This document shows positions 11,596 through 20,157 of a DNA stretch of 64,000 nt, one piece after another. Every line of letters begins with the position of its first letter. The stretch's first letter is position 1. Origin of the DNA: Dyella_A sp050749815 (GTDB lineage Bacteria; Pseudomonadota; Gammaproteobacteria; Xanthomonadales; Rhodanobacteraceae). The DNA is taken from NCBI RefSeq assembly GCF_050749815.1, contig NZ_CP192735.1, positions 992,001 through 1,056,000 on the forward strand, given 5' to 3'. Both the position numbers and the translations under genes were made by a program. The notes below the pieces were generated by a model that saw only the letters and a list, made by a program, of their open reading frames with translations, was not told the origin of the DNA and ran no database searches.

Positions 11596-11960
11596 GCCGC
11601 AGCCCGGTCGGACAAGATGATGTGGAAGGCGCGCTCTCCAAGCACTCTAGGTTCGCCATCGTGTCGGTCGTCCTCGGGCTTCTGGCGGTGCTCATCCCGC
11701 TGGTCCTGGGAGCCGTGAGCATGGCCGCGGCGGCTCCCCGTCCCGGTCCCGTGGCGCTCGGCACCGTCGGCCCATCTTTAGGGTTCATGGTGGGGGCCGT
11801 GCGGGGCGTGATCCTTTCCTTGCCTCTAGCACTGGCCGGCTTCGTGGCTGGGCTGGTGGCCGGGTGGCGCCCCGCGCGGAGCAAGCTTTATGCGCGTCTC
11901 GGAATGATGGTTAATCTCTCGTTCCTCGTAGCGCTCTGCCTCTTCACCTTTGCTACCTAA
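11592..11960 (+). CDS. small hypothetical membrane protein between kdsA and eno
   Basis: A 122-residue protein I do not recognise. It has a hydrophobic segment at about residues 21-45 (AIVSVVLGLLAVLIPLVLGA), a second at about 72-93, and a third at about 104-120, so it is likely an inner-membrane protein with three spans and an N-terminus rich in polar residues. The GTG start overlaps the kdsA stop (GTGA), so it is translated from the pyrG-kdsA message. Its codon choice differs from its neighbours: TTA, CTA, AGG and CTT appear in a region where they are nearly absent. In many relatives eno follows kdsA directly, so this looks like a later insertion. No function is proposed. Confidence 0.7.
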   Translation: MSRSPVGQDDVEGALSKHSRFAIVSVVLGLLAVLIPLVLGAVSMAAAAPRPGPVALGTVGPSLGFMVGAVRGVILSLPLALAGFVAGLVAGWRPARSKLYARLGMMVNLSFLVALCLFTFAT

Positions 11961-11981
11961 ACCCGCCCTTTAAGGAATCGC

Positions 11982-13295
11982 ATGACTACCGACATCACCC
12001 GCATCCACGCACGCGAAATCCTCGACTCCCGCGGCAATCCCACGCTGGAGGCCGAAGTCACCCTGGCCGGCGGCGGCTTCGGTCGTGCTGCAGTTCCCAG
12101 TGGCGCCTCCACCGGCACCCGCGAGGCGGTGGAGCTGCGCGATGGTGACAAGGCGCGCTATGGCGGCAAGGGCGTGAAGACGGCGGTCGGCCACGTCAAT
12201 GGCGCCATCGCCAGCGCGCTGAAAGGCTTCGATGCGGCCAACCAGGGTGGACTCGACGCCAAGCTGATCAACCTCGACGGCTCGCCGAACAAGGGCAAGC
12301 TCGGCGCCAACGCGTTGCTGGGCGTGTCGATGGCCGCCGCGCATGCCGTCGCCGCGCAGCGCAAGCTGCCGCTGTGGCGTTACGTGGCGGAAATCAACGG
12401 CACCACCGGCAAGCCCGGCATGCTGCCGGTGCCGATGATGAACATCATCAACGGCGGCGAGCACGCGGACAACAACATCGACGTGCAGGAATTCATGGTG
12501 CTGCCGGTGGGCATGCCGACCTTCGCCGAGGCGCTGCGCGCCGGCGCGGAGATCTTCCATGCGCTCAAAAGCGTGCTCAAGGGCAAGGGCCTGAATACGG
12601 CGGTGGGCGACGAAGGCGGCTTTGCGCCGAACCTGCGCTCCAACATCGAGGCGCTGGACACCATCCTCGAGGCAATCACCAAGACCGGCTACAAGGTCGG
12701 CAGCGAGATCCTGCTGGGCCTCGATGCCGCCAGCTCGGAGTTCTACAAGGACGGCAAGTACGACCTGGCCGGCGAGGGCAAGCAGTACACCTCCGAGCAG
12801 TTCGTCGACCTGCTGGCCGGCTGGGCGAAGCAGTACCCGATTGTCACCATCGAGGACGGCATGGCCGAGGGCGACTGGGCCGGCTGGAAGCTGCTCACCG
12901 ACACCATCGGCGACCGCGTGCAGGTGGTCGGCGACGACCTCTTCGTCACCAACCCGACGATCTTCCGCGAGGGCATCGAGAAGAAGATCGCCAACTCGAT
13001 CCTGATCAAGGTCAACCAGATCGGCACGCTGTCCGAGACGCTGGAAGCCATCGCCATGGCCGACGCGGCCAAGTACTCGGCGGTGATCTCGCATCGCTCC
13101 GGCGAAACTGAGGACACCACCATCGCCGACATCGCGGTGGCCACCACGGCGACCCAGATCAAGACGGGTTCGCTGTGCCGCAGCGACCGCGTAGCCAAGT
13201 ACAACCAGCTGCTGCGCATCGAGGAGCAGCTGGGCGCAGAGGCCCGCTACGCCGGGCGCCACGCGTTCCCCAACCTCGCCCGCCTGCCTGGCTGA
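11982..13295 (+). CDS. eno: enolase
   Basis: A 437-residue glycolytic enzyme that interconverts 2-phosphoglycerate and phosphoenolpyruvate, and in many bacteria is part of the RNase E degradosome. Landmarks: ARQILDSRGNPT-type start (AREILDSRGNPT), substrate loop PSGASTGTREAVE, metal and catalytic residues in GDEGGFAPNL, and SHRSGETEDTTIAD with the catalytic Lys region KVNQIGTLSETLEA. It has a good AAGGAA ribosome site before ATG 11982. It follows the orphan membrane gene by 21 bp and precedes ftsB by 17 bp. Confidence 0.98.
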   Translation: MTTDITRIHAREILDSRGNPTLEAEVTLAGGGFGRAAVPSGASTGTREAVELRDGDKARYGGKGVKTAVGHVNGAIASALKGFDAANQGGLDAKLINLDGSPNKGKLGANALLGVSMAAAHAVAAQRKLPLWRYVAEINGTTGKPGMLPVPMMNIINGGEHADNNIDVQEFMVLPVGMPTFAEALRAGAEIFHALKSVLKGKGLNTAVGDEGGFAPNLRSNIEALDTILEAITKTGYKVGSEILLGLDAASSEFYKDGKYDLAGEGKQYTSEQFVDLLAGWAKQYPIVTIEDGMAEGDWAGWKLLTDTIGDRVQVVGDDLFVTNPTIFREGIEKKIANSILIKVNQIGTLSETLEAIAMADAAKYSAVISHRSGETEDTTIADIAVATTATQIKTGSLCRSDRVAKYNQLLRIEEQLGAEARYAGRHAFPNLARLPG

Positions 13296-13312
13296 GCGGG
13301 AACAAGGCCGCC

Positions 13313-13645
13313 ATGCTGCGCTGGGTCGCGCTGATCCTGCTGGCTTTGCTGATCGCTCTGCAGGTAAAGCTGTGGAGCGACGCGGGCGGCATGCGCGAAG
13401 TCGACGCCCTGCGCGCGGCCGTGAAAAAGCAGGCGGATGAGAACCAGCGCCTGCAGCAGCGCAACCAGGCGCTGGCCGCGGATGTGTCCGATCTCAAGAG
13501 CGGCGAGCAGGCGGTGGAAGCGCGTGCGCGCGCCGAGCTGGGGCTGATCAAGCCCGGCGAGACGTTCTATCAGGTGGTCGAGAAGCCCGGCGCCAACGCA
13601 GCGCCTGCCGCGGCGTCCACCGCTCCCGCCGCCGGACAGCCATGA
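13313..13645 (+). CDS. ftsB: cell division protein FtsB (DivIC-like)
   Basis: A 110-residue bitopic inner-membrane protein of the FtsQLB divisome complex that signals septal peptidoglycan synthesis. A short cytoplasmic tip (MLRW), one transmembrane helix (residues 4-21), and a periplasmic coiled coil (about 28-70, LRAAVKKQADENQRLQQRNQ) are visible. GEQAVEARARAELGLIKPGETFY, split around the Gly-rich turn, matches the conserved FtsB end, followed by an Ala/Pro-rich tail of about 25 residues. The frame is open upstream inside eno, but ATG 13313 fits the family start. Its stop overlaps the ispD start by four bases. Confidence 0.95.
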   Translation: MLRWVALILLALLIALQVKLWSDAGGMREVDALRAAVKKQADENQRLQQRNQALAADVSDLKSGEQAVEARARAELGLIKPGETFYQVVEKPGANAAPAAASTAPAAGQP

Positions 13646-14337
13646 ACACGGCCGCACTGTGGTGCGTGGTGCCGGCGGCCGGGCGCGGAATGCGCGTCGG
13701 CGGTGATCGCCCCAAGCAGTACCTGACGCTGGCCGGGCGGCCGCTGATCGAGCACACGCTCGACCGGTTGGCCCGGCATCCACACATCGCGGGGCTGATG
13801 GTGGTGCTGTCGGCAGGCGACGCGCTGTGGTCCGGCATCTCGATGCTGCACGGCAAGCCGGTATGTACGGCAGTGGGCGGTGCGGAGCGCTGTGATTCCG
13901 TGCTCGCCGGGCTCGATGCCTTGCCGGATGCGGTCGCCACCGATGAGTTCGTACTGGTGCATGATGCGGCCCGGCCCTGCGTGCGGCTGGACGACATCAC
14001 ACGCCTGATCGACCGCGCCAGTGCAGCGGACGGCGGCCTGCTCGGCGCACCGCTGCGCGATACGCTCAAGCGCGCCAACGCCGACGGCCGCAGCGCGCTG
14101 ACCGAGCCGCGCGACCACCGCTGGCGCGCGTTCACGCCGCAAATGTTCCGCCGTGCTGCACTGTCGGCTGCGCTGCGCCAGGCGGCGCATGATCGCGTGA
14201 CGGTGAGCGACGAGGCGATGGCGATGGAGCTGGCCGGCCACTCCCCGTTGCTGGTCGAAGGCGCGGAGGACAACATCAAGGTCACCACGGCAGCGGACTT
14301 CGCGCTGGCCGAATTCCTGCTGGCGAGGACGGCGTAA
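13642..14337 (+). CDS. ispD: 2-C-methyl-D-erythritol 4-phosphate cytidylyltransferase
   Basis: A 231-residue MEP-pathway enzyme that joins CTP and methylerythritol phosphate to form CDP-ME. The nucleotide-binding start VPAAGRGMRVGGDRPKQYL carries the catalytic Arg and Lys. DAARPCVRLDDI (near 112) and TEPRDHRWRAFTPQMF (near 155) are the other family motifs, and the C-terminus has EGAEDNIKVTTAADF. The ATG overlaps the ftsB stop (ATGA). It is followed after 19 bp by ispF, the enzyme two steps later in the same pathway. Confidence 0.97.
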   Translation: MNTAALWCVVPAAGRGMRVGGDRPKQYLTLAGRPLIEHTLDRLARHPHIAGLMVVLSAGDALWSGISMLHGKPVCTAVGGAERCDSVLAGLDALPDAVATDEFVLVHDAARPCVRLDDITRLIDRASAADGGLLGAPLRDTLKRANADGRSALTEPRDHRWRAFTPQMFRRAALSAALRQAAHDRVTVSDEAMAMELAGHSPLLVEGAEDNIKVTTAADFALAEFLLARTA

Positions 14338-14356
14338 TGCGCACAGGGGGCGAAGG

Positions 14357-14830
14357 GTGAGGATCGGTCAGGGTTTTGACGTGCATGCGTTCGGCGATGG
14401 CGATTTCGTCACGCTGGGCGGCGTGCGTGTGCCGCACGGGCGCGGGCTGCTCGCCCATTCCGATGGAGACGTGGTGATCCACGCGCTGTGCGATGCCATT
14501 TTCGGGGCGCTGGCGCTGGGCGATATCGGGCAGCACTTTCCGCCGTCGGATCCGCATTGGCGCGGCGCCGACAGCCGCCAGTTCCTGCGCCACGCGGCCG
14601 TGTTGATGGCGCAACAGGGCTACCGCCTGGGCAACGCGGACGTAACGGTGATCTGCGAGGCGCCCAAGGTCGGCCCGCACGCGCCGGCGATGCGTCAGAA
14701 CCTGGCGACGGATCTGGGCTGCGATCTGTCACAGGTGAGTGTCAAGGCCACCACCACCGAGAAACTGGGCTTCACTGGCCGCGGCGAGGGCATTGCGGCG
14801 CAAGCCTGCGTGCTGCTGGAGCGCGCGTGA
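14357..14830 (+). CDS. ispF: 2-C-methyl-D-erythritol 2,4-cyclodiphosphate synthase
   Basis: A 157-residue trimeric zinc enzyme that cyclises CDP-ME-2-phosphate in the MEP isoprenoid pathway. Zinc ligands Asp8 and His10 sit in GQGFDVHAF, with the third His in LAHSDGDVVIHALCDAI (about residue 42). The C-terminal KATTTEKLGFTGRGEGIAAQA is the signature. The start is GTG 14357, preceded by a CGAAGG ribosome site. Its stop overlaps the following GTG start (GTGA). Confidence 0.97.
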   Translation: MRIGQGFDVHAFGDGDFVTLGGVRVPHGRGLLAHSDGDVVIHALCDAIFGALALGDIGQHFPPSDPHWRGADSRQFLRHAAVLMAQQGYRLGNADVTVICEAPKVGPHAPAMRQNLATDLGCDLSQVSVKATTTEKLGFTGRGEGIAAQACVLLERA

Positions 14831-16281
14831 GCGAGGTCGAGGCCCGCGGTTCCGGCAACCGGTTGCAGGAGCAGTTGGAAACCATCGTCGAGCTGCTGCG
14901 GCAGCAGTCGCGCATGCGCGATGAGCTGGACGAGCTGCGCGACAACGGCGCCAGCCCGGTCGATCGCGCGCCGATCGCCGAAGCGCTGCGCGACAGCGGT
15001 GACGTGCTCCAACAGCAGCTCGACCCGCTGCACCCGGCCGATATCGCCTTCATCCTGGAATCGCTGCCGCTGGCCGATCGCTTGGCGGTATGGCAGCGCG
15101 TTCGCGCCGACCGCGACGGCGAGATCCTGCTGGAAGTGTCCGACGCGGTGCGCGAGTCGCTCATCGCCGACATGGACCAGGGCGAGATCATGGCGGCGGT
15201 CGAGCCGCTGGACGCCGACGAGCTGGCCGACCTGGTCGAGGACCTGCCCACCGAGGTGCTGCCGGAGCTGATGGCCAGCCTCGACGCGCAACAGCGCGAG
15301 CGGGTGCAGTCGGCGCTGTCCTACGAGGACGACCAGATTGGCGCGCTGATGGATTTCGAGATGGTCACGATCCGCGAGGACGTGAGCCTGGAAACCGTGC
15401 TGCGCTACCTGCGCCGGTTCGACGAGCTGCCCGCGCAGACCGACAAGCTGTTCGTGGTGAACCAAGACAACCTGCTCACCGGCGTGCTGCCGCTGCACTG
15501 GTTGCTGGTCAATTCGCCGGACAAGATGGTCGGTGCCGTGATGGCGCCGGACGTCAATACCTTCCACCCGCACGACGATGCCTACGAGGTGGCGCAGGCG
15601 TTCGAACGCTACGACCTCGTGACGGCCCCAGTGGTGGACGAGGGCGGACACCTGATCGGTCGCATCACGGTGGACGCGATGGTCGACGTGATCCGCGAGG
15701 AAGGTGAGAGCGAGGCGCTCAGCCGCGGCGGTCTGCGCGAGGAAGAGGATATCTTCGCCTCGGTGTGGGCCAGCCTGCGCAACCGCTGGTCGTGGCTGGC
15801 GATCAACCTGGTGACCGCATTCATCGCCTCGCGGGTGATCGGGCTGTTCGAGGGTTCGATCCAGAAGCTGGTGGCACTGGCCACGTTGATGCCAATCGTC
15901 GCCGGCATCGGCGGCAACTCGGGCAACCAGACCATCACGATGATCGTGCGCGCCATGGCGCTCAACCAGATCAACGCCGACAGCGCACGCCGCCTGTGGC
16001 GCAAGGAGCTGGGAGTATCGCTGTTCAACGGCCTGATCTGGGGCGGCGTGATCGGCGTGGTGGCGTTCCTGCTGTATCGCAACGTGGCGCTGGGCGTGGT
16101 GATGACCGCGGCGATGACGCTCAACCTGCTGCTGGCCGCGTTCGCCGGCGTGGGTATTCCCATGCTGATGACCAAGTTCGGGCGCGACCCGGCGCTCGGC
16201 TCCAGCGTGCTGATCACCGCCATGACCGACAGCGGCGGCTTCTTTATCTTCCTTGGCCTGGCGACGTTGTTTCTGCTTTAG
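14827..16281 (+). CDS. mgtE: magnesium transporter MgtE
   Basis: A 484-residue inner-membrane Mg2+ channel gated by cytoplasmic magnesium. Order: an N-terminal superhelical domain (about residues 50-160, LHPADIAFILESLPLADRL), a pair of CBS domains (about 165-290, including DKMVGAVMAPDVNTFHPHDD), a connecting helix, then five transmembrane helices (about 320-484) with the pore motif GIGGNSGNQTITMIVR. The GTG start overlaps the ispF stop, so translation is probably coupled. In many relatives ispF is followed directly by truD, so this gene looks inserted into a conserved operon. Confidence 0.95.
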   Translation: MSEVEARGSGNRLQEQLETIVELLRQQSRMRDELDELRDNGASPVDRAPIAEALRDSGDVLQQQLDPLHPADIAFILESLPLADRLAVWQRVRADRDGEILLEVSDAVRESLIADMDQGEIMAAVEPLDADELADLVEDLPTEVLPELMASLDAQQRERVQSALSYEDDQIGALMDFEMVTIREDVSLETVLRYLRRFDELPAQTDKLFVVNQDNLLTGVLPLHWLLVNSPDKMVGAVMAPDVNTFHPHDDAYEVAQAFERYDLVTAPVVDEGGHLIGRITVDAMVDVIREEGESEALSRGGLREEEDIFASVWASLRNRWSWLAINLVTAFIASRVIGLFEGSIQKLVALATLMPIVAGIGGNSGNQTITMIVRAMALNQINADSARRLWRKELGVSLFNGLIWGGVIGVVAFLLYRNVALGVVMTAAMTLNLLLAAFAGVGIPMLMTKFGRDPALGSSVLITAMTDSGGFFIFLGLATLFLL

Positions 16282-16319
16282 GCCTTGCAGCTGACCGGGA
16301 TCACCCGGCGGAGTGTGTT

Positions 16320-17333
16320 GTGTCCGAATTGCCCTTTGCCTGCGGTGCCGTGCCGTTGACCGCGCGCCTGCGCGTGGCACCGGAGGATTTCATCGTAGAG
16401 GAGATCCTCGGTTACGACGCCGATGGCGCGGGCGAGCACGCGCTGTTGTGGGTGGAAAAGCGCGGCGCCAACACCGATTGGGTAGCCCGGGAGCTGGCCC
16501 GGTTTGCCGAGGTGCCGCCGGTGAACGTGGGCTACGCCGGTCTGAAGGATCGTCATGCAGTGACGCGTCAGGCGTTTTCCGTGCAGTTGCCCGGTCGTCC
16601 CGACCCGGATTGGCCGGCCTTTCCGCATGCCGAGGTGCAGGTGCTCGCGGCCACGCGCCACAGCCGCAAGCTCAAGCGTGGAGCGCTGCGCGGCAACCGC
16701 TTCGTGCTCACGCTGCGCGAGGTGCGCGGCGAGCGCGAAGCGGCCGAGCGCGTGCTGCAGCAGATCGCTGCGCGCGGTGTCCCTAACTACTTCGGCGAGC
16801 AGCGCTTTGGCCGCGAGGGCGGCAACCTGGCGCAGGCGCGTGCGATGTTCGCCGGTCGGCGAATGGATCGCGACAAGCGTTCGATCCTGCTTTCCGCCGC
16901 GCGTTCGCAGATCTTCAACAGCGTGCTGGCCGCGCGGGTGGAGCAGGGCACCTGGGATACCGCATTGCCGGGCGAGATCTGGTCGCTGGCCGGTTCTCGC
17001 TCATGGTTCGGCCCCGAGCCGTTCGGCGACGCCCTGGCCGGGCGCTTGGCGCAGGGCGACATCCACCCATCCGGGCCGTTGTGGGGCGAGGGTGAGCCAC
17101 CCGCCACGGACGTGGTCGGAGCGCTGGAGCGCCAGGTGGCGGCCGAGCATGCGGACTTGGCCGAAGGCCTGGTCAAAGCGCGCATGGAACACGAGCGCCG
17201 CGCCCTGCGCCTGATGCCGAAGGACCTGCGCTGGCGCTGGCTGGACGACGCCACCCTGGAACTGGCCTTCGAGCTTCCTGCCGGCGCCTACGCCACGGTG
17301 GTGGTACGCGAGCTCGCTAACGTAGGCGCCTGA
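16320..17333 (+). CDS. truD: tRNA pseudouridine(13) synthase TruD
   Basis: A 337-residue enzyme that converts U13 of certain tRNAs (tRNA-Glu in E. coli) to pseudouridine. The catalytic Asp lies in YAGLKDRHAVTRQ near residue 80. Other family landmarks are RGNRFVLTLR, VPNYFGEQRFGREGGN near 160, and RSQIFNSVLAARV. The insert TRUD domain lies between about 155 and 300. The GTG start at 16320 is chosen from the conserved N-terminus and a GGCGGAG ribosome site; there is no upstream ATG in a sensible position. It converges tail-to-tail with the Smr gene with only five bases between the stop codons. Confidence 0.95.
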   Translation: MSELPFACGAVPLTARLRVAPEDFIVEEILGYDADGAGEHALLWVEKRGANTDWVARELARFAEVPPVNVGYAGLKDRHAVTRQAFSVQLPGRPDPDWPAFPHAEVQVLAATRHSRKLKRGALRGNRFVLTLREVRGEREAAERVLQQIAARGVPNYFGEQRFGREGGNLAQARAMFAGRRMDRDKRSILLSAARSQIFNSVLAARVEQGTWDTALPGEIWSLAGSRSWFGPEPFGDALAGRLAQGDIHPSGPLWGEGEPPATDVVGALERQVAAEHADLAEGLVKARMEHERRALRLMPKDLRWRWLDDATLELAFELPAGAYATVVVRELANVGA

Positions 17334-17338
17334 GCGGT

Positions 17339-17893
17339 TTAGCGCTTCAGCAGGACCACCACCGCGCCCGTGCCGCCGAGCGCCGGCCGCGCCGACGCGA
17401 AGGCGATCACCTCGTCGCGCCGGCGCAACATGCGGTCGGTCAGTGACTTCAACACCGGCCCGGCCGACTTCGACCGCAGCCCCTTGCCGTGCACGATGCG
17501 CACGCAGCGCAAGCCGTTCTGCCGCGCCTCGGCCAAGAAGTCGGCGATGCTGGCCTGCGCGGCGGCGGCATTCATGTGGTGCAGGTCGAGATCATCCTGC
17601 ACGCTGAAATGGCCGCGCTTGAGCTGCTTGAGCAGCTTCGGCGGATAGCCGTCGTGCAGGAAGCTCAGTTCCTCACCCACCTCCATCAGAGCGGGGTCGA
17701 ACGCCATCTCCAGCAGTTCGCCAGGCACGGCCGCCTCGTCGGCTTCGAACATGCGCGGTCGCGGTGCCGGTTTTGGCGCTACCGGCGGGGGCGGCGCTGG
17801 ATCGAACGCACGCACCTCGCCGATCGCCTCGCGGAACAGGCGCGCGTCGTCCTCGGTGATGGTGGTGGGCGGGCGGCGCTTCATGGGGTCCAT
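17339..17893 (-). CDS. Smr domain protein (putative DNA/RNA endonuclease)
   Basis: A 184-residue protein with a C-terminal Smr domain, the fold found at the end of MutS2 and in E. coli SmrA/SmrB. LDLHHMNAAAAQASI (near 95) and RIVHGKGLRSKS (near 130, HGxG) are the hallmark motifs and ALGGTGAVVVLLKR ends the domain. The N-terminal half is Pro- and Ala-rich and charged. SmrB relatives cleave mRNA on collided ribosomes; whether this one does is not shown. The start could be 17893 (MDPMKRRPP) or 17884. It is oriented against truD and divergent from surE. Confidence 0.88.
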   Translation of the reverse strand: MDPMKRRPPTTITEDDARLFREAIGEVRAFDPAPPPPVAPKPAPRPRMFEADEAAVPGELLEMAFDPALMEVGEELSFLHDGYPPKLLKQLKRGHFSVQDDLDLHHMNAAAAQASIADFLAEARQNGLRCVRIVHGKGLRSKSAGPVLKSLTDRMLRRRDEVIAFASARPALGGTGAVVVLLKR

Positions 17894-18039
17894 GCTACCC
17901 AATGCGGCAGTCGCCGCGGGGCCAAAAGCACGTCGTCCTCCATGAATCTCCCCCGCCGCTCGGTTAGACTCAAGCGCTTCAAGCGGCAACGGCGGCAGGG
18001 GTCTCCCGCCGTTCCGGAAACGTTCGACGACGGATCAAC

Positions 18040-18819
18040 ATGCGAGTTCTGGTAAGTAACGATGATGGCGCGGATGCACCGGGCATCCGCGTACTCGCCG
18101 AACGCCTCGGCGCAGTGGGCAAGGTAACGGTGGTGGCGCCCGACCGCGACCGATCCGGTGCCAGCAATTCGCTCACCCTCGATGCGCCGATTCGCGTGCT
18201 GCGCATGGACAACGGCTACTACCGCGTCGCCGGCACCCCCACCGATTGCGTGCACCTGGCACTGGCCGGCCTGCTCGACGAGGAGCCGCACATCGTCGTA
18301 TCCGGCATCAACAACTCGGCCAACCTGGGCGACGACGTGATCTATTCCGGCACCGTCTCGGCGGCGATGGAAGGGCGCTTCCTCGGTTTGCCGGCGATCG
18401 CCGTGTCGCTGGTCAGCAAGGATCACCGCGGCGAGCACTACGAATCTGCCGCGCGCGCAGTGGTGATGCTGATGGAGCGGCTGCTGGTCGATCCGCTGCC
18501 GGCCGACACCATCCTCAACGTCAATGTGCCCGACCTGCCGTGGGAGCAGATCCGCGGCTTCGAAGTGGCGCGGCTGGGCAAGCGCCATCGTGCCGAGGCG
18601 TGCATCGCGCAGACCGATCCGCGCGGCCGCCCGATGTGGTGGATCGGCCCGGCTGGCGACGCCGAGGACGACGGCCCCGGCACCGATTTCCACGCGGTGC
18701 GCCGCGGCTACGTGTCGGTAACGCCGATCCACGTCGACCTCACCCGCTACCAGGCGCTGGAGAAGGTCAGCGGCTGGATGCAGGCGATGACCGACGCCAT
18801 CGACGACCAGGCGGCCTGA
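18040..18819 (+). CDS. surE: 5'/3'-nucleotidase SurE
   Basis: A 259-residue metal-dependent survival phosphatase acting on nucleoside monophosphates and short polyphosphate. Metal-binding Asp8 and Asp9 lie in LVSNDDGADAPGI. The second signature is the Ser/Asn pair in VVAPDRDRSGASNSLT and the Asn in SGINNSANLGDDVIYSGTVSAA. It is followed three bases later by pcm, matching the surE-pcm-nlpD cluster of gammaproteobacteria. Confidence 0.97.
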   Translation: MRVLVSNDDGADAPGIRVLAERLGAVGKVTVVAPDRDRSGASNSLTLDAPIRVLRMDNGYYRVAGTPTDCVHLALAGLLDEEPHIVVSGINNSANLGDDVIYSGTVSAAMEGRFLGLPAIAVSLVSKDHRGEHYESAARAVVMLMERLLVDPLPADTILNVNVPDLPWEQIRGFEVARLGKRHRAEACIAQTDPRGRPMWWIGPAGDAEDDGPGTDFHAVRRGYVSVTPIHVDLTRYQALEKVSGWMQAMTDAIDDQAA

Positions 18820-18822
18820 GCG

Positions 18823-19503
18823 ATGAACATCCATCCGCTGCCGCCGTCGGCACTGAAAGGCGAGGGCATGACCTCGCAGCGCGCCCGCGACCGCCTCGCC
18901 GCCACGCTCAAGGAAAGTGGCATCCGCGATGCGCGCGTGATCGACGTGATCCGCAACCTCGCGCGCCACCATTTCATCGACCAGGCGCTGCACTCGCGCG
19001 CTTACGAGAACACCGCGCTGCCGATCGGCCACGGCCAGACCATCTCGCAGCCGTGGGTGGTGGCGCGGATGACCGAGGCGCTGCTGGAGTTCGGCGTGCC
19101 GCAAAAGGTGCTGGAGATCGGCACCGGCTCGGGCTACCAGGCCGCCGTGCTGGCCGCGCTGGTGCCGCAGGTCTACACGGTGGAGCGCATCGAAGAATTG
19201 CTGCGCCAGGCACGTCGGCGTTTCCGCCAGCTGGGCATCGCCAATCTGCGCTCGCGTTACGACGACGGCAAGCTCGGCTGGCCGGACGAGGGTCCGTTCG
19301 ATGCGGTGATCCTCACCGCCGCTGGTGATGCGATTCCGCATGCCATCCTCGACCAGATGACGCCGACGGGCGTGCTGATCGCGCCGGTCGGTTCGCCCAG
19401 CAGCCAGACGCTGATCCGCATGCGCGGCGACGGGCAGGGCGACTTCATCCAGGAAGAGCTCGGCCCGGTGAGTTTCGTCCCGCTGCTCGGTGGCATCGGC
19501 TGA
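18823..19503 (+). CDS. pcm: protein-L-isoaspartate O-methyltransferase
   Basis: A 226-residue SAM-dependent enzyme that repairs isoaspartyl damage in aged proteins. The SAM-binding motif is LEIGTGSGYQAAVLA near residue 100. The family start GMTSQRARDRL, the HxFID element (HHFIDQALHSRAYENTALPIG) and TISQPWVVARMTE are present. It ends with VSFVPLLGG. An internal ATG at 18868 (MTSQRARD) is an alternative start; the longer form is kept because relatives in this order have similar N-terminal extensions. Its stop overlaps the next ATG by one base. Confidence 0.95.
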   Translation: MNIHPLPPSALKGEGMTSQRARDRLAATLKESGIRDARVIDVIRNLARHHFIDQALHSRAYENTALPIGHGQTISQPWVVARMTEALLEFGVPQKVLEIGTGSGYQAAVLAALVPQVYTVERIEELLRQARRRFRQLGIANLRSRYDDGKLGWPDEGPFDAVILTAAGDAIPHAILDQMTPTGVLIAPVGSPSSQTLIRMRGDGQGDFIQEELGPVSFVPLLGGIG

Positions 19504-20108
19504 TGCGCCTGTTCGGAGCGTTGTATGCGCGGGCGCTGAAGTGGGCGCGCCATCCGCGGGCGATCTACTACCTGTGTGGGCTCAGCTTCGTGGAGGCCTT
19601 CATCTTTCCGGTGATGCCGGAGGTGATGCTGGCGCCGATGATGCTCGGCAAGCGTCATCGTGCCTTCTTCTACGCCAACATCAGTCTGCTGTTCTCGCTG
19701 CTCGGCTCGTTGGTGGGCTATGCGCTCGGACACTGGGCCTACGACAGCATCCATCCGCTGCTCAGCCCGGCGATGCAGCAGACCATCGGCACCTGGGTAA
19801 CGCAGTTGCGCAACGACATGAGCCAGCACTGGCTGGCCATGCTCGGGGCCTTGATGCTCGCGGCCCTGCAGCCGGTGATTCCGATGAAGTTTGTCACCTG
19901 GGCGGCGGGCATCGTCGGCGTGCCACTCGTGCCGTTCCTGGCGTGCATGGCGATCGGGCGCGGCAAGCGCGTGTGGCTGCTGGCGTTGCTGGTGCGGGTG
20001 GTGGGCGAGCGTGCGGAACATATTCTGCACAAGAACATCGAACGTATCGGCTGGGGCGCCATCGCGCTCATCGGTCTGTTGCTGGTGTGGTGGCTTTGGC
20101 TGCGGTGA
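19503..20108 (+). CDS. YqaA-family membrane protein (VTT/DedA-like domain)
   Basis: A 201-residue inner-membrane protein of the YqaA branch of the DedA/VTT superfamily. About five hydrophobic segments are visible (near 30-50, 60-85, 120-145, 150-170 and 182-200). FIFPVMPEVMLAPMMLG is the family's reentrant first segment with the conserved Pro and Glu. DedA relatives act in lipid-carrier flipping and membrane homeostasis, but no function is established for YqaA. The position between pcm and the nlpD-like gene is conserved in Xanthomonadales. The start is the ATG that shares a base with the pcm stop. Confidence 0.88.
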   Translation: MRLFGALYARALKWARHPRAIYYLCGLSFVEAFIFPVMPEVMLAPMMLGKRHRAFFYANISLLFSLLGSLVGYALGHWAYDSIHPLLSPAMQQTIGTWVTQLRNDMSQHWLAMLGALMLAALQPVIPMKFVTWAAGIVGVPLVPFLACMAIGRGKRVWLLALLVRVVGERAEHILHKNIERIGWGAIALIGLLLVWWLWLR

Positions 20109-20157
20109 GCCTGCCGGCGCGCCGGTCATTGCATAGGAAACGCGGCATGAGGTCGCT

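Noticed and set aside
14695..16380. Minus-strand open frame of 561 codons across mgtE
   Set aside because: Antisense shadow with His/Gln-rich composition; mgtE motifs are complete on the plus strand.
20114..20125. CCGGCGCGCCGG palindrome after the yqaA-like gene
   Set aside because: It is a short GC-only palindrome, likely by chance, and it has no loop or T-run.
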